A DNA stretch of 64,000 nucleotides, taken from positions 1 through 64,000 of the forward strand of contig CAWBPR010000005.1 of assembly GCA_963790775.1 (NCBI GenBank). Direction: 5' to 3'. This document shows, piece by piece, positions 1-7,780 of the stretch. The notes under the pieces are model-generated. The model saw only the letters and a program-made list of their open reading frames with translations. It was not told where the DNA came from and did not search any database. The position numbers and the translations under genes are program-made. The DNA is from JASJBU01 sp963790775. GTDB lineage: Bacteria; Pseudomonadota; Gammaproteobacteria; Chromatiales; Chromatiaceae. Each line of letters begins with the position of its first letter. The first letter of the stretch is position 1.

Positions 1-244
1 CGTTGAAACTGATGTGACAGTCACGCCATCGATCCAGTAACTGTCAGGTCTAGTCTGAACTAATGCACTTAAACTAACTTCCCAATATTCTCATCATAGT
101 AAAAACCGCGATCTGTCCTAGAAGTACTGAGGAATCCTCTATTCCAGTTTATCCATATTGAATGTTCAGTAATTTGCAGGCTCAAAAAAAGGAGCACAGA
201 CTGTGCCACTCTCATTTAATTTTGGCCTCCAACGGCGCTAATTA

Positions 245-532
245 TTATTTGGACTCCATTGCTCCGACTTCACCTTCAACTGGGGCAGGTACCGGAGCAT
301 CAGCTGCTGTTGCATCACTCCTGCCAATCTCGGAAGGATCGTCAACCTGAGTGGCGTTAGTGATGCCATCACCGGCGATTTCTGGCTTACCAAGCATTTT
401 TTGCTCCATGAGTTGGGGAGTCGGCGCAACAGCGTCTGCAGCGCCAGCGCCCGCACCGCCTCCACCTTCAGCAAGAATAGTGGTTGAACCGACCAAAAAA
501 CACATACCGATTAATGTACTGATGAGTTTCAT
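245..532 (-). CDS. Small secreted Gly/Ala-rich protein of unknown function
   Basis: I do not recognise this 95-residue protein. The chosen ATG at 532 has a GGAG ribosome site 7 bases upstream and opens a clear signal peptide (MKLIS, hydrophobic core to about residue 21, then AEGGGG). An in-frame ATG nine codons further upstream lacks this site. The mature part is acidic and low in complexity, rich in Gly, Ala, Pro and Val, with no Cys and no predicted membrane helix, so a soluble periplasmic or exported protein is likely. It stands alone, with over 800 bases of non-coding DNA on its 5' side. Being real is fairly sure from the start signals; function is unknown. Confidence 0.55.
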   Translation of the reverse strand: MKLISTLIGMCFLVGSTTILAEGGGGAGAGAADAVAPTPQLMEQKMLGKPEIAGDGITNATQVDDPSEIGRSDATAADAPVPAPVEGEVGAMESK

Positions 533-1351
533 CTTGAATCTCCAAGTTAAGGAATACAATTGATCCTGTGTAATTGAAGCTGCATTAATTACAAGTCAGG
601 ATCTGCTTTCCGTAATCGCGGATGAATACCCGTTTCGGATATTCTTTGCTTTGCAGGCCATGCTTCTTTTCTCTTTCGATCTAGAGAAAACTCATGTCAT
701 TTCCCACATAATTCATTTTAGTACTAAAAGTATTTCTTTACTGCTTCCTGGATCACACAATGTGTGTCGATATGTTTGAGGGTATTGAGGGAGGATAGTC
801 AGATTCGTACATCTGAAACTGGTAGGAAATGGATATAGATTAACAAGTTGAAAGTATTGGTTAGCTACTATGCATGGGGTCTACTGAAATGCTATAAGAT
901 AAAAGTATTACTAAGAAAATAAATAAAAAATAATAGCAGAAAAAATAAGTTTATCATTTGATATAGTATTTAAGTACGACAGAAAGACTCCACGCATGGC
1001 ATGGTAATCAATATGTAGTGTGGCTCTGCACTATAGTCATGTTCCACGGTATGGTAGATAAAATAAGGATAATAAAGGGGTCAGACTCGATTGAATTAAT
1101 ATATATCACTACTTCAGTCTAATACAGGAGATAACAATCATGGGGCCAAGCGTTTCATTGCGAGACCCCATTTCCAACTTTGTTGATATGGGCAGGTCAA
1201 AACATCATGTCTAGGTTGCTTCTGATCTTTCCCGTGGTGTGCGTTCATGGAAAAATAGAGGGCCTGCAGTTCAGGATATCTGGAATTCACTGCAGCCCTT
1301 TGACAGCTAACAGCTACATGTTCTTTGGTTCTCTATCACACTCTGCTGGCG
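533..1351. other. AT-rich intergenic region
   Basis: About 0.8 kb without a convincing gene. The stretch from about 840 to 1130 is clearly richer in A+T than the flanking genes. At 1075-1122 the plus strand reads KGSDSIELI and then stops, a phrase I associate with decayed REP-associated (IS200-like) transposase tails. This is followed by a good ribosome site (AGGAG) before a 24-codon frame at 1140. Neither is strong enough to call a gene. Confidence 0.4.
1075..1122 (+). mobile_element. Possible REP-associated transposase remnant
   Basis: A short frame encodes KGSDSIELI followed by a few codons and TAA. The GGGGTCAGACTCGATTGA core resembles sequence found at ends of Y1-type (REP-associated) transposase genes in gammaproteobacteria. 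Only this scrap is present, with no catalytic HUH or Tyr motif. The assignment rests on recollection of that motif and is weak. Confidence 0.25.
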
Positions 1352-1534
1352 CTAGGGGAAACGATATCCCTTCTCAGTCCACCATTCGATCATCTTTTCA
1401 TTGACCGCATCCCAATCGACACGATCATCGGGACTGTTCGTTCTACCCATTGCCACAGCGGTTTTATCCAATGCCGAGGCGTACTCCTTCTGGATTTCTT
1501 TTGGCGCAGTTAAGAAATAGTTTAATTCGCTCAT
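1352..1534 (-). CDS. Small conserved-looking acidic protein, unknown function
   Basis: A 60-residue cytoplasmic protein starting MSELNYF and ending WWTEKGYRFP. Its ATG at 1534 is preceded by TATGGAGA with GGAG 7 bases from the start, which supports a real gene. There is no signal peptide, membrane segment or Cys. The C-terminal half is rich in Trp, Glu and Lys and is probably helical (residues 38-58). It lies alone between two non-coding regions. I do not recognise the family and assign no function. Confidence 0.55.
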   Translation of the reverse strand: MSELNYFLTAPKEIQKEYASALDKTAVAMGRTNSPDDRVDWDAVNEKMIEWWTEKGYRFP

Positions 1535-2027
1535 GATTTATCTCCATAATTTATGTTTTATCTAACTTCCAGGTCGGCAGACAGTCATTTCAACTGTTAT
1601 TGCTTGTATTGAGCTTAACAGCCAGCGACCTTCTTTATAGCATTGCTCATAGAGTGGTTATCCCAGCTCTAAGCGAATGTCTTCAACGGGTCGATTACAA
1701 ACTTGAAGTCTACCTGCCCGGCGCAGGCTGAAAGGGTTTGTTCCCACTGGAGGAGTGGTGACGGGTAAACAGCACATAGCGGGGCCATGCCTGGTTCTTG
1801 CGGTTCGGCCTGTATCGACGGTGTCGCCACAGACCCTCTTTAGCGTTGCCGTTCGTCAGATGGCCTTCGGGCTGAGATGGAGGATGGTGCGTTTCTTGGC
1901 TTCTATTGTTGATGAGAAACGAAGGGTTTATGCAAGAGGAGGGTAGGCTGCAGATCCGGGGCGGGTTCGATCTAGTCTACGAGTGTTCGCAACAGACGCC
2001 CATGATCCTAGCTGGATTCAGTCACCG
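1535..2027. other. Intergenic region without a recognisable gene
   Basis: About 490 bases between the 60-residue protein and the anti-sigma gene. Frames here are short and have no plausible ribosome sites. No convincing hairpin or repeat was noticed. Confidence 0.35.
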
Positions 2028-2273
2028 CTATGCTTTTTCAAGGCTTGACGGATACGCTCTTGAGCCTCTGCGAGGTAGCGGTTTGTCTGTGGGCAGATCA
2101 CCCTGTCCCCAGCCCCGACGCAAGGCCTGGCGCATCTGGCCCATCTGTTTTTCGAAGAGCCGGCAGCTATCGCACATCCACAGATGCAGACGCAGGCCCA
2201 TGCGTTCCCACAGGCCGAGCTTACGATCCTGTCCCTCGGAGATCAGGTGGCTTGCATCTTTACAGCTAAGCAT
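2028..2273 (-). CDS. Zinc-binding anti-sigma factor (ZAS/zf-HC2 type), soluble
   Basis: The 81-residue protein carries the ZAS signature H30-x3-C34-x2-C37 (HLWMCDSC), plus Cys4 in the opening MLSCKDA phrase. Family members fold around zinc and hold an ECF sigma factor inactive, and loss of zinc or thiol oxidation can release it. The protein ends soon after the zinc motif with a basic tail and no membrane helix, so it is a cytoplasmic anti-sigma factor rather than a transmembrane one. It starts 15 bases after the stop of the ECF sigma gene, and co-transcription is expected. Partner assignment follows from adjacency. Confidence 0.8.
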   Translation of the reverse strand: MLSCKDASHLISEGQDRKLGLWERMGLRLHLWMCDSCRLFEKQMGQMRQALRRGWGQGDLPTDKPLPRRGSRAYPSSLEKA

Positions 2274-2288
2274 TGCGTATCTCTCTCA

Positions 2289-2858
2289 TCAGGCATACAG
2301 ATTCTTTTCCAGACACTGCCGCATACGCAGGCGGGCGCGGTGCAGTGTTGTCCAGAGATTGGTCGGCGTAATGGCCAGTTCCTTACACACCTCTTCGGTC
2401 TCCATCTCCCATAACTCGCGCAGTACGAAGAGTCGCGCCATGCGCGGCGAGAGGGCGGCCAGGCATTGTTCGATGAGTGACCAGAACTGGTCCCGCGAAA
2501 AGGCTTGTTCGGAGTCACCCCAGTCTGACAGGGGCTTGTTCCAGCGGCCATCATCGTTGAAATTTTCCACAACCCGTTGGGCTTCGGCTGCTTCCCATGC
2601 CTCCTCGGGGGAATCCGGGCTGGGCGCCTCGCGGGACTGACGCCGGAACTCGTCCATGATCTTGTGCTTGAGAATCCCGGTGAGCCAGGTGCGGACCGAG
2701 GCGTTTCCCTGATAACGCTCGCGGCCCTTGAGGGCGGCCAGCAGGGTCTCCTGCACCAGATCCTCTGCCCGATGGGTATCGCGCACATGCAGGAAGGCAA
2801 AGGAATAGAGTGCTGAGCCGTGCTCCTCAAGCCATTGTTCCGGTTCTGATATCGACAT
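2289..2858 (-). CDS. ECF-family RNA polymerase sigma factor
   Basis: The 189-residue protein has the two-domain ECF layout. Region 2 lies at about residues 15-75, with AEDLVQETLLAAL followed by RTWLTGILKHKIMDEFRR. Region 4 lies at about 130-185 (LSPRMARLFVLRELWEM, then a helix-turn-helix ending LHRARLRMRQCLE). It redirects RNA polymerase to extracytoplasmic or stress promoters. The gene directly precedes a zinc anti-sigma gene and lies 186 bases downstream of the pentahaem cytochrome gene on the same strand, so control of the cytochrome group is plausible but inferred. No autoregulatory promoter could be picked out with confidence. Confidence 0.9.
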   Translation of the reverse strand: MSISEPEQWLEEHGSALYSFAFLHVRDTHRAEDLVQETLLAALKGRERYQGNASVRTWLTGILKHKIMDEFRRQSREAPSPDSPEEAWEAAEAQRVVENFNDDGRWNKPLSDWGDSEQAFSRDQFWSLIEQCLAALSPRMARLFVLRELWEMETEEVCKELAITPTNLWTTLHRARLRMRQCLEKNLYA

Positions 2859-3044
2859 GCGCTGCCTTGGGCTGGAAAACAGTCTGGAATTCTACCTGCT
2901 ATTTCCTGACAGGTCAGCAGCATCAGTAAGCTGAGAATCCTCTACACGGTCTTAGTCTTGTTGAAGCAGAGCTTGAGTGGGATCAAAGCGGAATTTCCTG
3001 GCTGATACAGGGTATAGATGGATGCCTCGGCATTGTGTAATGCA

Positions 3045-4223
3045 TCACGCAGGTGTTGTCGCTCCGCTGAGGCTGGAGCCGTTCTCCAAAGTGGCTTGAT
3101 AGAATTCCCGGTAGAAGTTGTCGGGCTCCACCTGAATCCGGAACAGGATGGCTCGGGCCTGCGGATGTTGAGTGGCTTCGTAGATCAAGCGGGCGGTCTG
3201 CCCGGGAGCCAGTCGGGTATCAAACAGCTCCTGACTCAGATCCAGGCTCACCTGTCTGGCGATGATCCGTTCACGCCGTGTTTCGGGAATGGACTGTCCA
3301 TCGCCATCCAGCTGATAAGCCTCCATCACCACCCTCGGTGTGACGTAGGTGGGGAACTGATGACCCACGCCTTTGTTGCTCAGAGTCAGAACACCGCTGA
3401 CCCTGCCATCATCTGTTGTGACTTGCTCCAGTGCGATCGCCACACCCGACAACACAGTCGCCTTGTCGTGTATGCCGCGCCACAGGTGCCGGCGCTCAGG
3501 CATGTGGCAGGACTGGCAGCTTATTCCCTGTTTTGCCTGAGGGCTGGCTTGCCACTCTGCGAAGGTGTTTTCAAGCAGTTTACCGTTGAGCGTATAACCG
3601 TCCGCTTCAAACTGGTGACAGGCTGCACAGAAGCTGGAGCTTTCGAACGCATCCTCAGCTTGCCAGCCGGCATGGGGCTGACGGGCGTTTTCACCCAGGG
3701 GTGGTGAGGGAGCCTGTACTTTGTTGCTGTGCGGGCCGTAGACCTGATAATTGCGCAGATGGCAGCCGGCGCAGATCAGTCCCTGACTGTAGAGAGGGCC
3801 ATTGGGAATAGCGCCTTCGGATGGATTTGGCATGTGGTCATCTCCAGCCGATAGCCAGGCAACGACTTCATCAGCCTGTTCCGCTAAAGGCGCATGGCAG
3901 CGCAGGCAGGCCTGATGTTCGGCCCTGTCGCCAGGTGCCATATCCATGAGCTGTCCCAGCATGCCGGACCCCATGGCGTGGGCGTGCAGGCTGCCCTGCC
4001 AGTCCTGGAACTGCTGCAGATGACAGGTCCCGCAGGCCCTGGGGTCCAATGAGACTTCCAGCTCAGAGAAGGAAGCGGGTGGTTCACCTTGATGTGGCAG
4101 CGGGCGTTGCCAGTGGCGGGCGAGAAAGGCGCTGGTGGAAGTGCCTTCAGCCTCTACGGTTGATACCGGCAGGGTAAAGGCCAGGCCCCAGGCGAATAGC
4201 AGACTGAACCTGTACCTGTTCAT
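3045..4223 (-). CDS. Periplasmic pentahaem c-type cytochrome
   Basis: A 392-residue exported protein with five CxxCH haem sites: CGTCH 64-68, CLRCH 106-110, CAGCH 151-155, CAACH 199-203 and CQSCH 236-240. Residues 1-26 are a signal peptide. A haem-free C-terminal domain of about 150 residues follows (from about 245, GVGHQFPTYVTPR) and resembles the beta-sandwich tails of cytochrome c554/hydroxylamine-oxidoreductase-like multihaem proteins. ATG at 4223 overlaps the stop of the upstream gene as ATGA, implying translational coupling. It probably moves electrons in the periplasm. Substrate is unknown, and the WQGSLHAHAM segment may supply distal His ligands. Confidence 0.85.
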   Translation of the reverse strand: MNRYRFSLLFAWGLAFTLPVSTVEAEGTSTSAFLARHWQRPLPHQGEPPASFSELEVSLDPRACGTCHLQQFQDWQGSLHAHAMGSGMLGQLMDMAPGDRAEHQACLRCHAPLAEQADEVVAWLSAGDDHMPNPSEGAIPNGPLYSQGLICAGCHLRNYQVYGPHSNKVQAPSPPLGENARQPHAGWQAEDAFESSSFCAACHQFEADGYTLNGKLLENTFAEWQASPQAKQGISCQSCHMPERRHLWRGIHDKATVLSGVAIALEQVTTDDGRVSGVLTLSNKGVGHQFPTYVTPRVVMEAYQLDGDGQSIPETRRERIIARQVSLDLSQELFDTRLAPGQTARLIYEATQHPQARAILFRIQVEPDNFYREFYQATLENGSSLSGATTPA

Positions 4224-4960
4224 GATGCTGCCTGTGTCAGTAATGTCATCCACTCGTCCACCGAGATGGGCAGATAACTCGTCACCTCCAGGTTGCGATC
4301 TTCCAATACATCCACCCCGGGATGCGTCTGTTGCCATGCGGAGATCACTGCGTCACGGTGATTCAGCAGGGCGTGAATATGAGGTTGAAACAGTTGGAGC
4401 ATGGCGCTGATCCAGCGGTTCACCGGCCAGGAGGGCAAGGCATGTTCGATGCTGAAGCGGGGCAGCATTTCGATCATGGTCTCAGCAGGATACCAGGTTT
4501 CACCCGTCACCCAGCGATTGACGGCAAACAGCCCGATAGGCCGGCCCCAGGCGTCCATGGAGATGCCTGCCAGATGGCCGATTGCTTCGTTACCTTGTGG
4601 CCAGGGTTCGCTGGCCAAGGGGTAATCCAGCGGTTGGGCGCTTTCAGGCATGCCGCCGGCGCGCAGGAAGGTATGGAAGTGGCCGTGCTCATGCGTGTCG
4701 CTGCGGTGGGTGTGATAATAGTATTGGCTGTGGCTCTCGTCGTCGAAGACATCATCCTTGGGATAGTGTTCCAGTTCGATGAATTCCCCCTGATCTTTCA
4801 GTACTTCGCCTACCAGATTGAGTCCGACTCGCTCCAACGCCCGCATACTTGCGCGAACCTCTGTGCCTGCTTCCAGCATTGCCGCAATGTCAGTGGATAG
4901 TAATTGGACGGGATCGGGCGGCGTCAGGGTGAGTAATGGTTGGGTCGTGTTGTTGTTCAT
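4220..4960 (-). CDS. Unknown His-rich cytoplasmic protein coupled to the pentahaem cytochrome
   Basis: A 246-residue protein with no signal peptide. Its notable feature is a His-rich stretch at about residues 77-97 (YYYHTHRSD, then HEHGHFHTF) that could bind metal or haem. A WGRPIGLFAVNRWVTGETWY segment follows at about residues 137-157. Its stop codon overlaps the start of the pentahaem cytochrome by four bases, so the two are almost certainly made together. I recognise only a conserved-unknown (DUF6969-like) look, recalled rather than verified. A role in cytochrome maturation or as a regulatory partner is possible but unproven. Confidence 0.7.
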   Translation of the reverse strand: MNNNTTQPLLTLTPPDPVQLLSTDIAAMLEAGTEVRASMRALERVGLNLVGEVLKDQGEFIELEHYPKDDVFDDESHSQYYYHTHRSDTHEHGHFHTFLRAGGMPESAQPLDYPLASEPWPQGNEAIGHLAGISMDAWGRPIGLFAVNRWVTGETWYPAETMIEMLPRFSIEHALPSWPVNRWISAMLQLFQPHIHALLNHRDAVISAWQQTHPGVDVLEDRNLEVTSYLPISVDEWMTLLTQAAS

Positions 4961-5056
4961 CTATAGATTTGGCGTCAGTTTGAAAGTCCAAGTCGGGTCT
5001 CAGAACCGTTGTGTGAACGTGCGGCGGGTCTGACTCAGCGTCCGCCGCACCACAGG

Positions 5057-5746
5057 TTAGTGCATTTTTGATGAGCAAGGATTCTTCGGTGCACAGGGAT
5101 TTTTGGCAGCGCAAGGGTTCTTCGCGCTACAGGGGTTCTTTGCTGCACACGGATTCTTAGCTGCAGGGTTCATGGCAAAGCCCTTTTGCTGTTCCGTTAC
5201 ATAGGCTGCAAGAGCGGCCAGTTCCCTAGAGTCCCAGGCCAGTGGCCTGGCGTTCATCGGGTTCACCATGCAGAGTTGCACCATCTCATCGGCGTGGACG
5301 GTCTTCAGATCGTTTTTATCATGCGCCATTTGGACGTAGTGAGGATAGGGTTCGGCGAATGAGGCCTGATATGCGGCATTATTTTCATGGCAGGTATTGC
5401 AGGACAGGCCATTGGTGCTCAGGCTGGTATCTTTGAACAGTTTGCCGCCCTCTGTGACGAGTGCTGCCTGGTCGCCCTGGTAGGGTTTGTAGTTGTCTGG
5501 CCGGGTCACTTTTCCGGACGCGCTGGGGTTCTTAGCTGCAAAAGGATTCTTCGCTGCGCATGGGTTCTTCGCCGCACATGGGTTTTTAACAGCGCAGGGA
5601 TTGTCGGCCTTCATCTCATGCTTGGCTGCACAGGGATTTACACCGCATGGATTGGCGGCATACAGCGGTGCGCTGCTCAGGGCAAATGTGGCGAGACAGC
5701 CTGAGATGATGGTGTTCAAGGTCTTTTTTGGGATGTTGTGTTTCAT
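5057..5746 (-). CDS. Exported monohaem cytochrome c flanked by NPCAAK repeat arrays
   Basis: ATG at 5746 gives a 229-residue protein with a signal peptide to about residue 30. The middle holds one class I-like cytochrome c domain: CNTCH at 116-120 and a candidate distal Met at about 164 (VNPMNARPLAW). On each side are tandem NPC(A/x)(A/x)K hexapeptides, about five NPC units at 32-64 (plus decayed NPF and NPS units) and five at 198-225. That is over ten Cys outside the haem site. The repeats could bind metal, form disulfides or anchor the protein. The gene lies 97 bases upstream of the His-rich/pentahaem pair on the same strand. An upstream ATG seven codons earlier is less likely. Confidence 0.8.
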   Translation of the reverse strand: MKHNIPKKTLNTIISGCLATFALSSAPLYAANPCGVNPCAAKHEMKADNPCAVKNPCAAKNPCAAKNPFAAKNPSASGKVTRPDNYKPYQGDQAALVTEGGKLFKDTSLSTNGLSCNTCHENNAAYQASFAEPYPHYVQMAHDKNDLKTVHADEMVQLCMVNPMNARPLAWDSRELAALAAYVTEQQKGFAMNPAAKNPCAAKNPCSAKNPCAAKNPCAPKNPCSSKMH

Positions 5747-6257
5747 TGCGGTAAACCTCGGTATCAATAGTGGTAAAAATTCTTATTGGAATCATTGTTT
5801 CCACTGGTTAGTCGCCCGGAGCCAGCAGTCCTTACATTTTCAGTTGTGAATATTTTGCTGTCGGAAGTGCCCGCGCTGGAGAGGATTCCCTCCCAACGCC
5901 GAAATACCCATTCATCTCATCTTGGTAATCGAGTCGAAATGCGTGCAGAGGCAGTGCTGTGGGGTTGGCGGATGGCATTGCCCGCAGAGTCGACTTTGCG
6001 TCGTTTATTGCAGTGGGCAACTCAGCTCATAAACACGGTATATTTGCTTTCCAGGTACAATGAGAGGATGCTGGCCTGAAGCACGTCGTGTGTATGTACG
6101 CAAGTCTATTCCGCACAACATTGACCGAACGGTCACTATTGCTCGTCATACTCCTTTCTCGCGAACTCCGATCTGCCAGGTGCCGCAGTGCAATTACTTG
6201 TCCCAAGCAAGAAACCGGATCACTGCACCTCTTGCTATATTCACTCAGGACAATCCT
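5747..6257. other. Divergent intergenic region
   Basis: About 510 bases between the leftward NPCAAK cytochrome and the rightward DsrC-like gene, so it should hold both promoters. I could not identify convincing -35/-10 pairs or an operator by eye. No small gene is supported. Confidence 0.35.
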
Positions 6258-6629
6258 ATGAATCAAATCAAAATAACTGCTCAGGACGACGACACATCCA
6301 ACCGCTACAGCGATATTCGTTTTTTGGAACTGGCCGGTCAGAGCTGGGACCGGAACAAATCCGCGATCCTTGCGCTAAGTGAAGGAATCAATTTAAACGA
6401 CGAACACTGGGCCGTGATTCTCTACCTGCGCAAGCACTATCTTGAGCATGGTCTGCCGAGCAATGCGAGGACCTTGGACCAAACCCTGAATCAGCAGTTT
6501 TCAGTTCTCGGTGGAAGTACATATCTGCACCTTCTGTTCCCAGGCGGCCCGGTTGCGCAGGGTTGCCGCCTTGCCAACCTCAGCATACCTGCCAACGCCA
6601 CTGATCTTGCTTTCGGCAGCAGTGATTGA
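6258..6629 (+). CDS. DsrC/TusE-superfamily protein with only one of the two C-terminal cysteines
   Basis: A 123-residue protein starting at the ATG after CTCAGGACAATCCT (AGGA site). It matches the superfamily in order: SWDRNKSAILALSEGINL (29-46), DEHWAVILYLRKHYLEHG (48-65), then TYLHLLFPGGPVAQGCRLA (88-106). In DsrC two Cys eleven residues apart carry sulfur as persulfide or trisulfide. Here the upstream Cys103 is present, but the position of the last Cys is Ala114 and the chain continues nine more residues. It is therefore not a canonical DsrC or TusE sulfur carrier. A regulatory or altered sulfur-binding role is more likely. It stands 92 bases before hflK. Confidence 0.8.
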   Translation: MNQIKITAQDDDTSNRYSDIRFLELAGQSWDRNKSAILALSEGINLNDEHWAVILYLRKHYLEHGLPSNARTLDQTLNQQFSVLGGSTYLHLLFPGGPVAQGCRLANLSIPANATDLAFGSSD

Positions 6630-6721
6630 GATGCGATGAACATGGAGCCAGGCAATAAAGCGGGAACAACTGTTTCTCAATGCCTGATCATATGCATGCA
6701 TTACATTAGGAGAGTTATACA

Positions 6722-7780
6722 ATGACATCGCAGAACGGTAACGGTGGACGGGGAAATCCCTGGGGTAGCGGGACCAAATCTCCACCAGATCTTGATGACC
6801 TGGTCAGACAGGGAAAGGATCGTCTCAGACAGATGCTGCCGAGTGGCGGACCACGCGGAGCTATTGCGCTTGCCGTCCTCGTACTGGCAGGCCTGGGAGC
6901 CTGGACAGCCTATTACACGGTGCCCAGTGACTCTGTCGCTGTGGTGCAGCGTTTCGGTAAATATCTCAAGGACGTTGAACCGGGATTGCATTTCAAGCTC
7001 CCAATGGGGATTGATGTGGCGACCATTGTTCCCGTCAAGCGACAGTTGAAGCAGGAGTTCGGCTTCAAGACCCCCGGCGCCACTGATCCATTCCAGAGTC
7101 CCCGTGACGGCAGGCGGGAAACGGAAATGGTAACAGGCGATCTGAACGCCGCACTGGTGGAATGGGTGGTGCAATACCGGATTTCGGACCCGGCTAAATT
7201 CCTCTTCGAGGTGCGCGAGCCGAGTGAAACGCTGCGCTACGTTTCCGAATCGGTGATGCGGGAGGTGGTCGGCGATCGCACCGTGGACGAGGTGATCACC
7301 ATCGGCCGTCAGGAGATCGAAATCGAAGCGCTGGCCAAGATGCAAACTCTCTCGAGTAAATATGTCATGGGAATCAGCATCGACCAGGTGCAGTTGAAAA
7401 ACATCAATCCGCCGCAACCGGTGCAGGCGTCATTCAACGAGGTCAACCAGGCCCAGCAGGAAAAGGAAAAACTGATCAACGAGGCGCGGCGCGACTATAA
7501 CAAGGTGATCCCGCTGGCCGAGGGCGAGAAGGATCAGCGTATTCGCGAGGCCGATGGTTACCGGCTGAAGCGAATCAATGAAGCGGAAGGTGATGTCGCC
7601 CGTTTCAGTGCCTTGCTGGCGGAATACAGTAAGGCCCCGGAGGTCACGCGTCGCCGCATCTATCTCGAAACCCTGCAGGAGGTCATGCCGGGCATTCGCT
7701 CCAAGATCATTGTCGATGAACAGACGCACGGCATCCTGCCACTGTTAAATCTCGACACCCGCGATGGAGATCGGCCATGA
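6722..7780 (+). CDS. hflK: HflK, membrane subunit of the FtsH-associated HflKC complex
   Basis: A 352-residue band-7/SPFH protein with a Gly-rich N-terminus (NGNGGRGNPWGSG), one membrane helix at about residues 46-66, an SPFH domain (SVAVVQRFGKYLKDVEPGLHF onward) and a long coiled-coil-prone C-terminal region rich in Glu, Arg and Ala. HflK with HflC forms the periplasm-facing cage around the FtsH protease and modulates membrane protein turnover. An AGGAG site precedes ATG. Its stop overlaps the hflC start as ATGA, the usual coupling. Length and layout are standard. Confidence 0.95.
   Translation: MTSQNGNGGRGNPWGSGTKSPPDLDDLVRQGKDRLRQMLPSGGPRGAIALAVLVLAGLGAWTAYYTVPSDSVAVVQRFGKYLKDVEPGLHFKLPMGIDVATIVPVKRQLKQEFGFKTPGATDPFQSPRDGRRETEMVTGDLNAALVEWVVQYRISDPAKFLFEVREPSETLRYVSESVMREVVGDRTVDEVITIGRQEIEIEALAKMQTLSSKYVMGISIDQVQLKNINPPQPVQASFNEVNQAQQEKEKLINEARRDYNKVIPLAEGEKDQRIREADGYRLKRINEAEGDVARFSALLAEYSKAPEVTRRRIYLETLQEVMPGIRSKIIVDEQTHGILPLLNLDTRDGDRP

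Noticed and set aside
1755..2640. Plus-strand frames across the sigma/anti-sigma region
   Set aside because: Antisense to two well-supported genes, with no independent signals.
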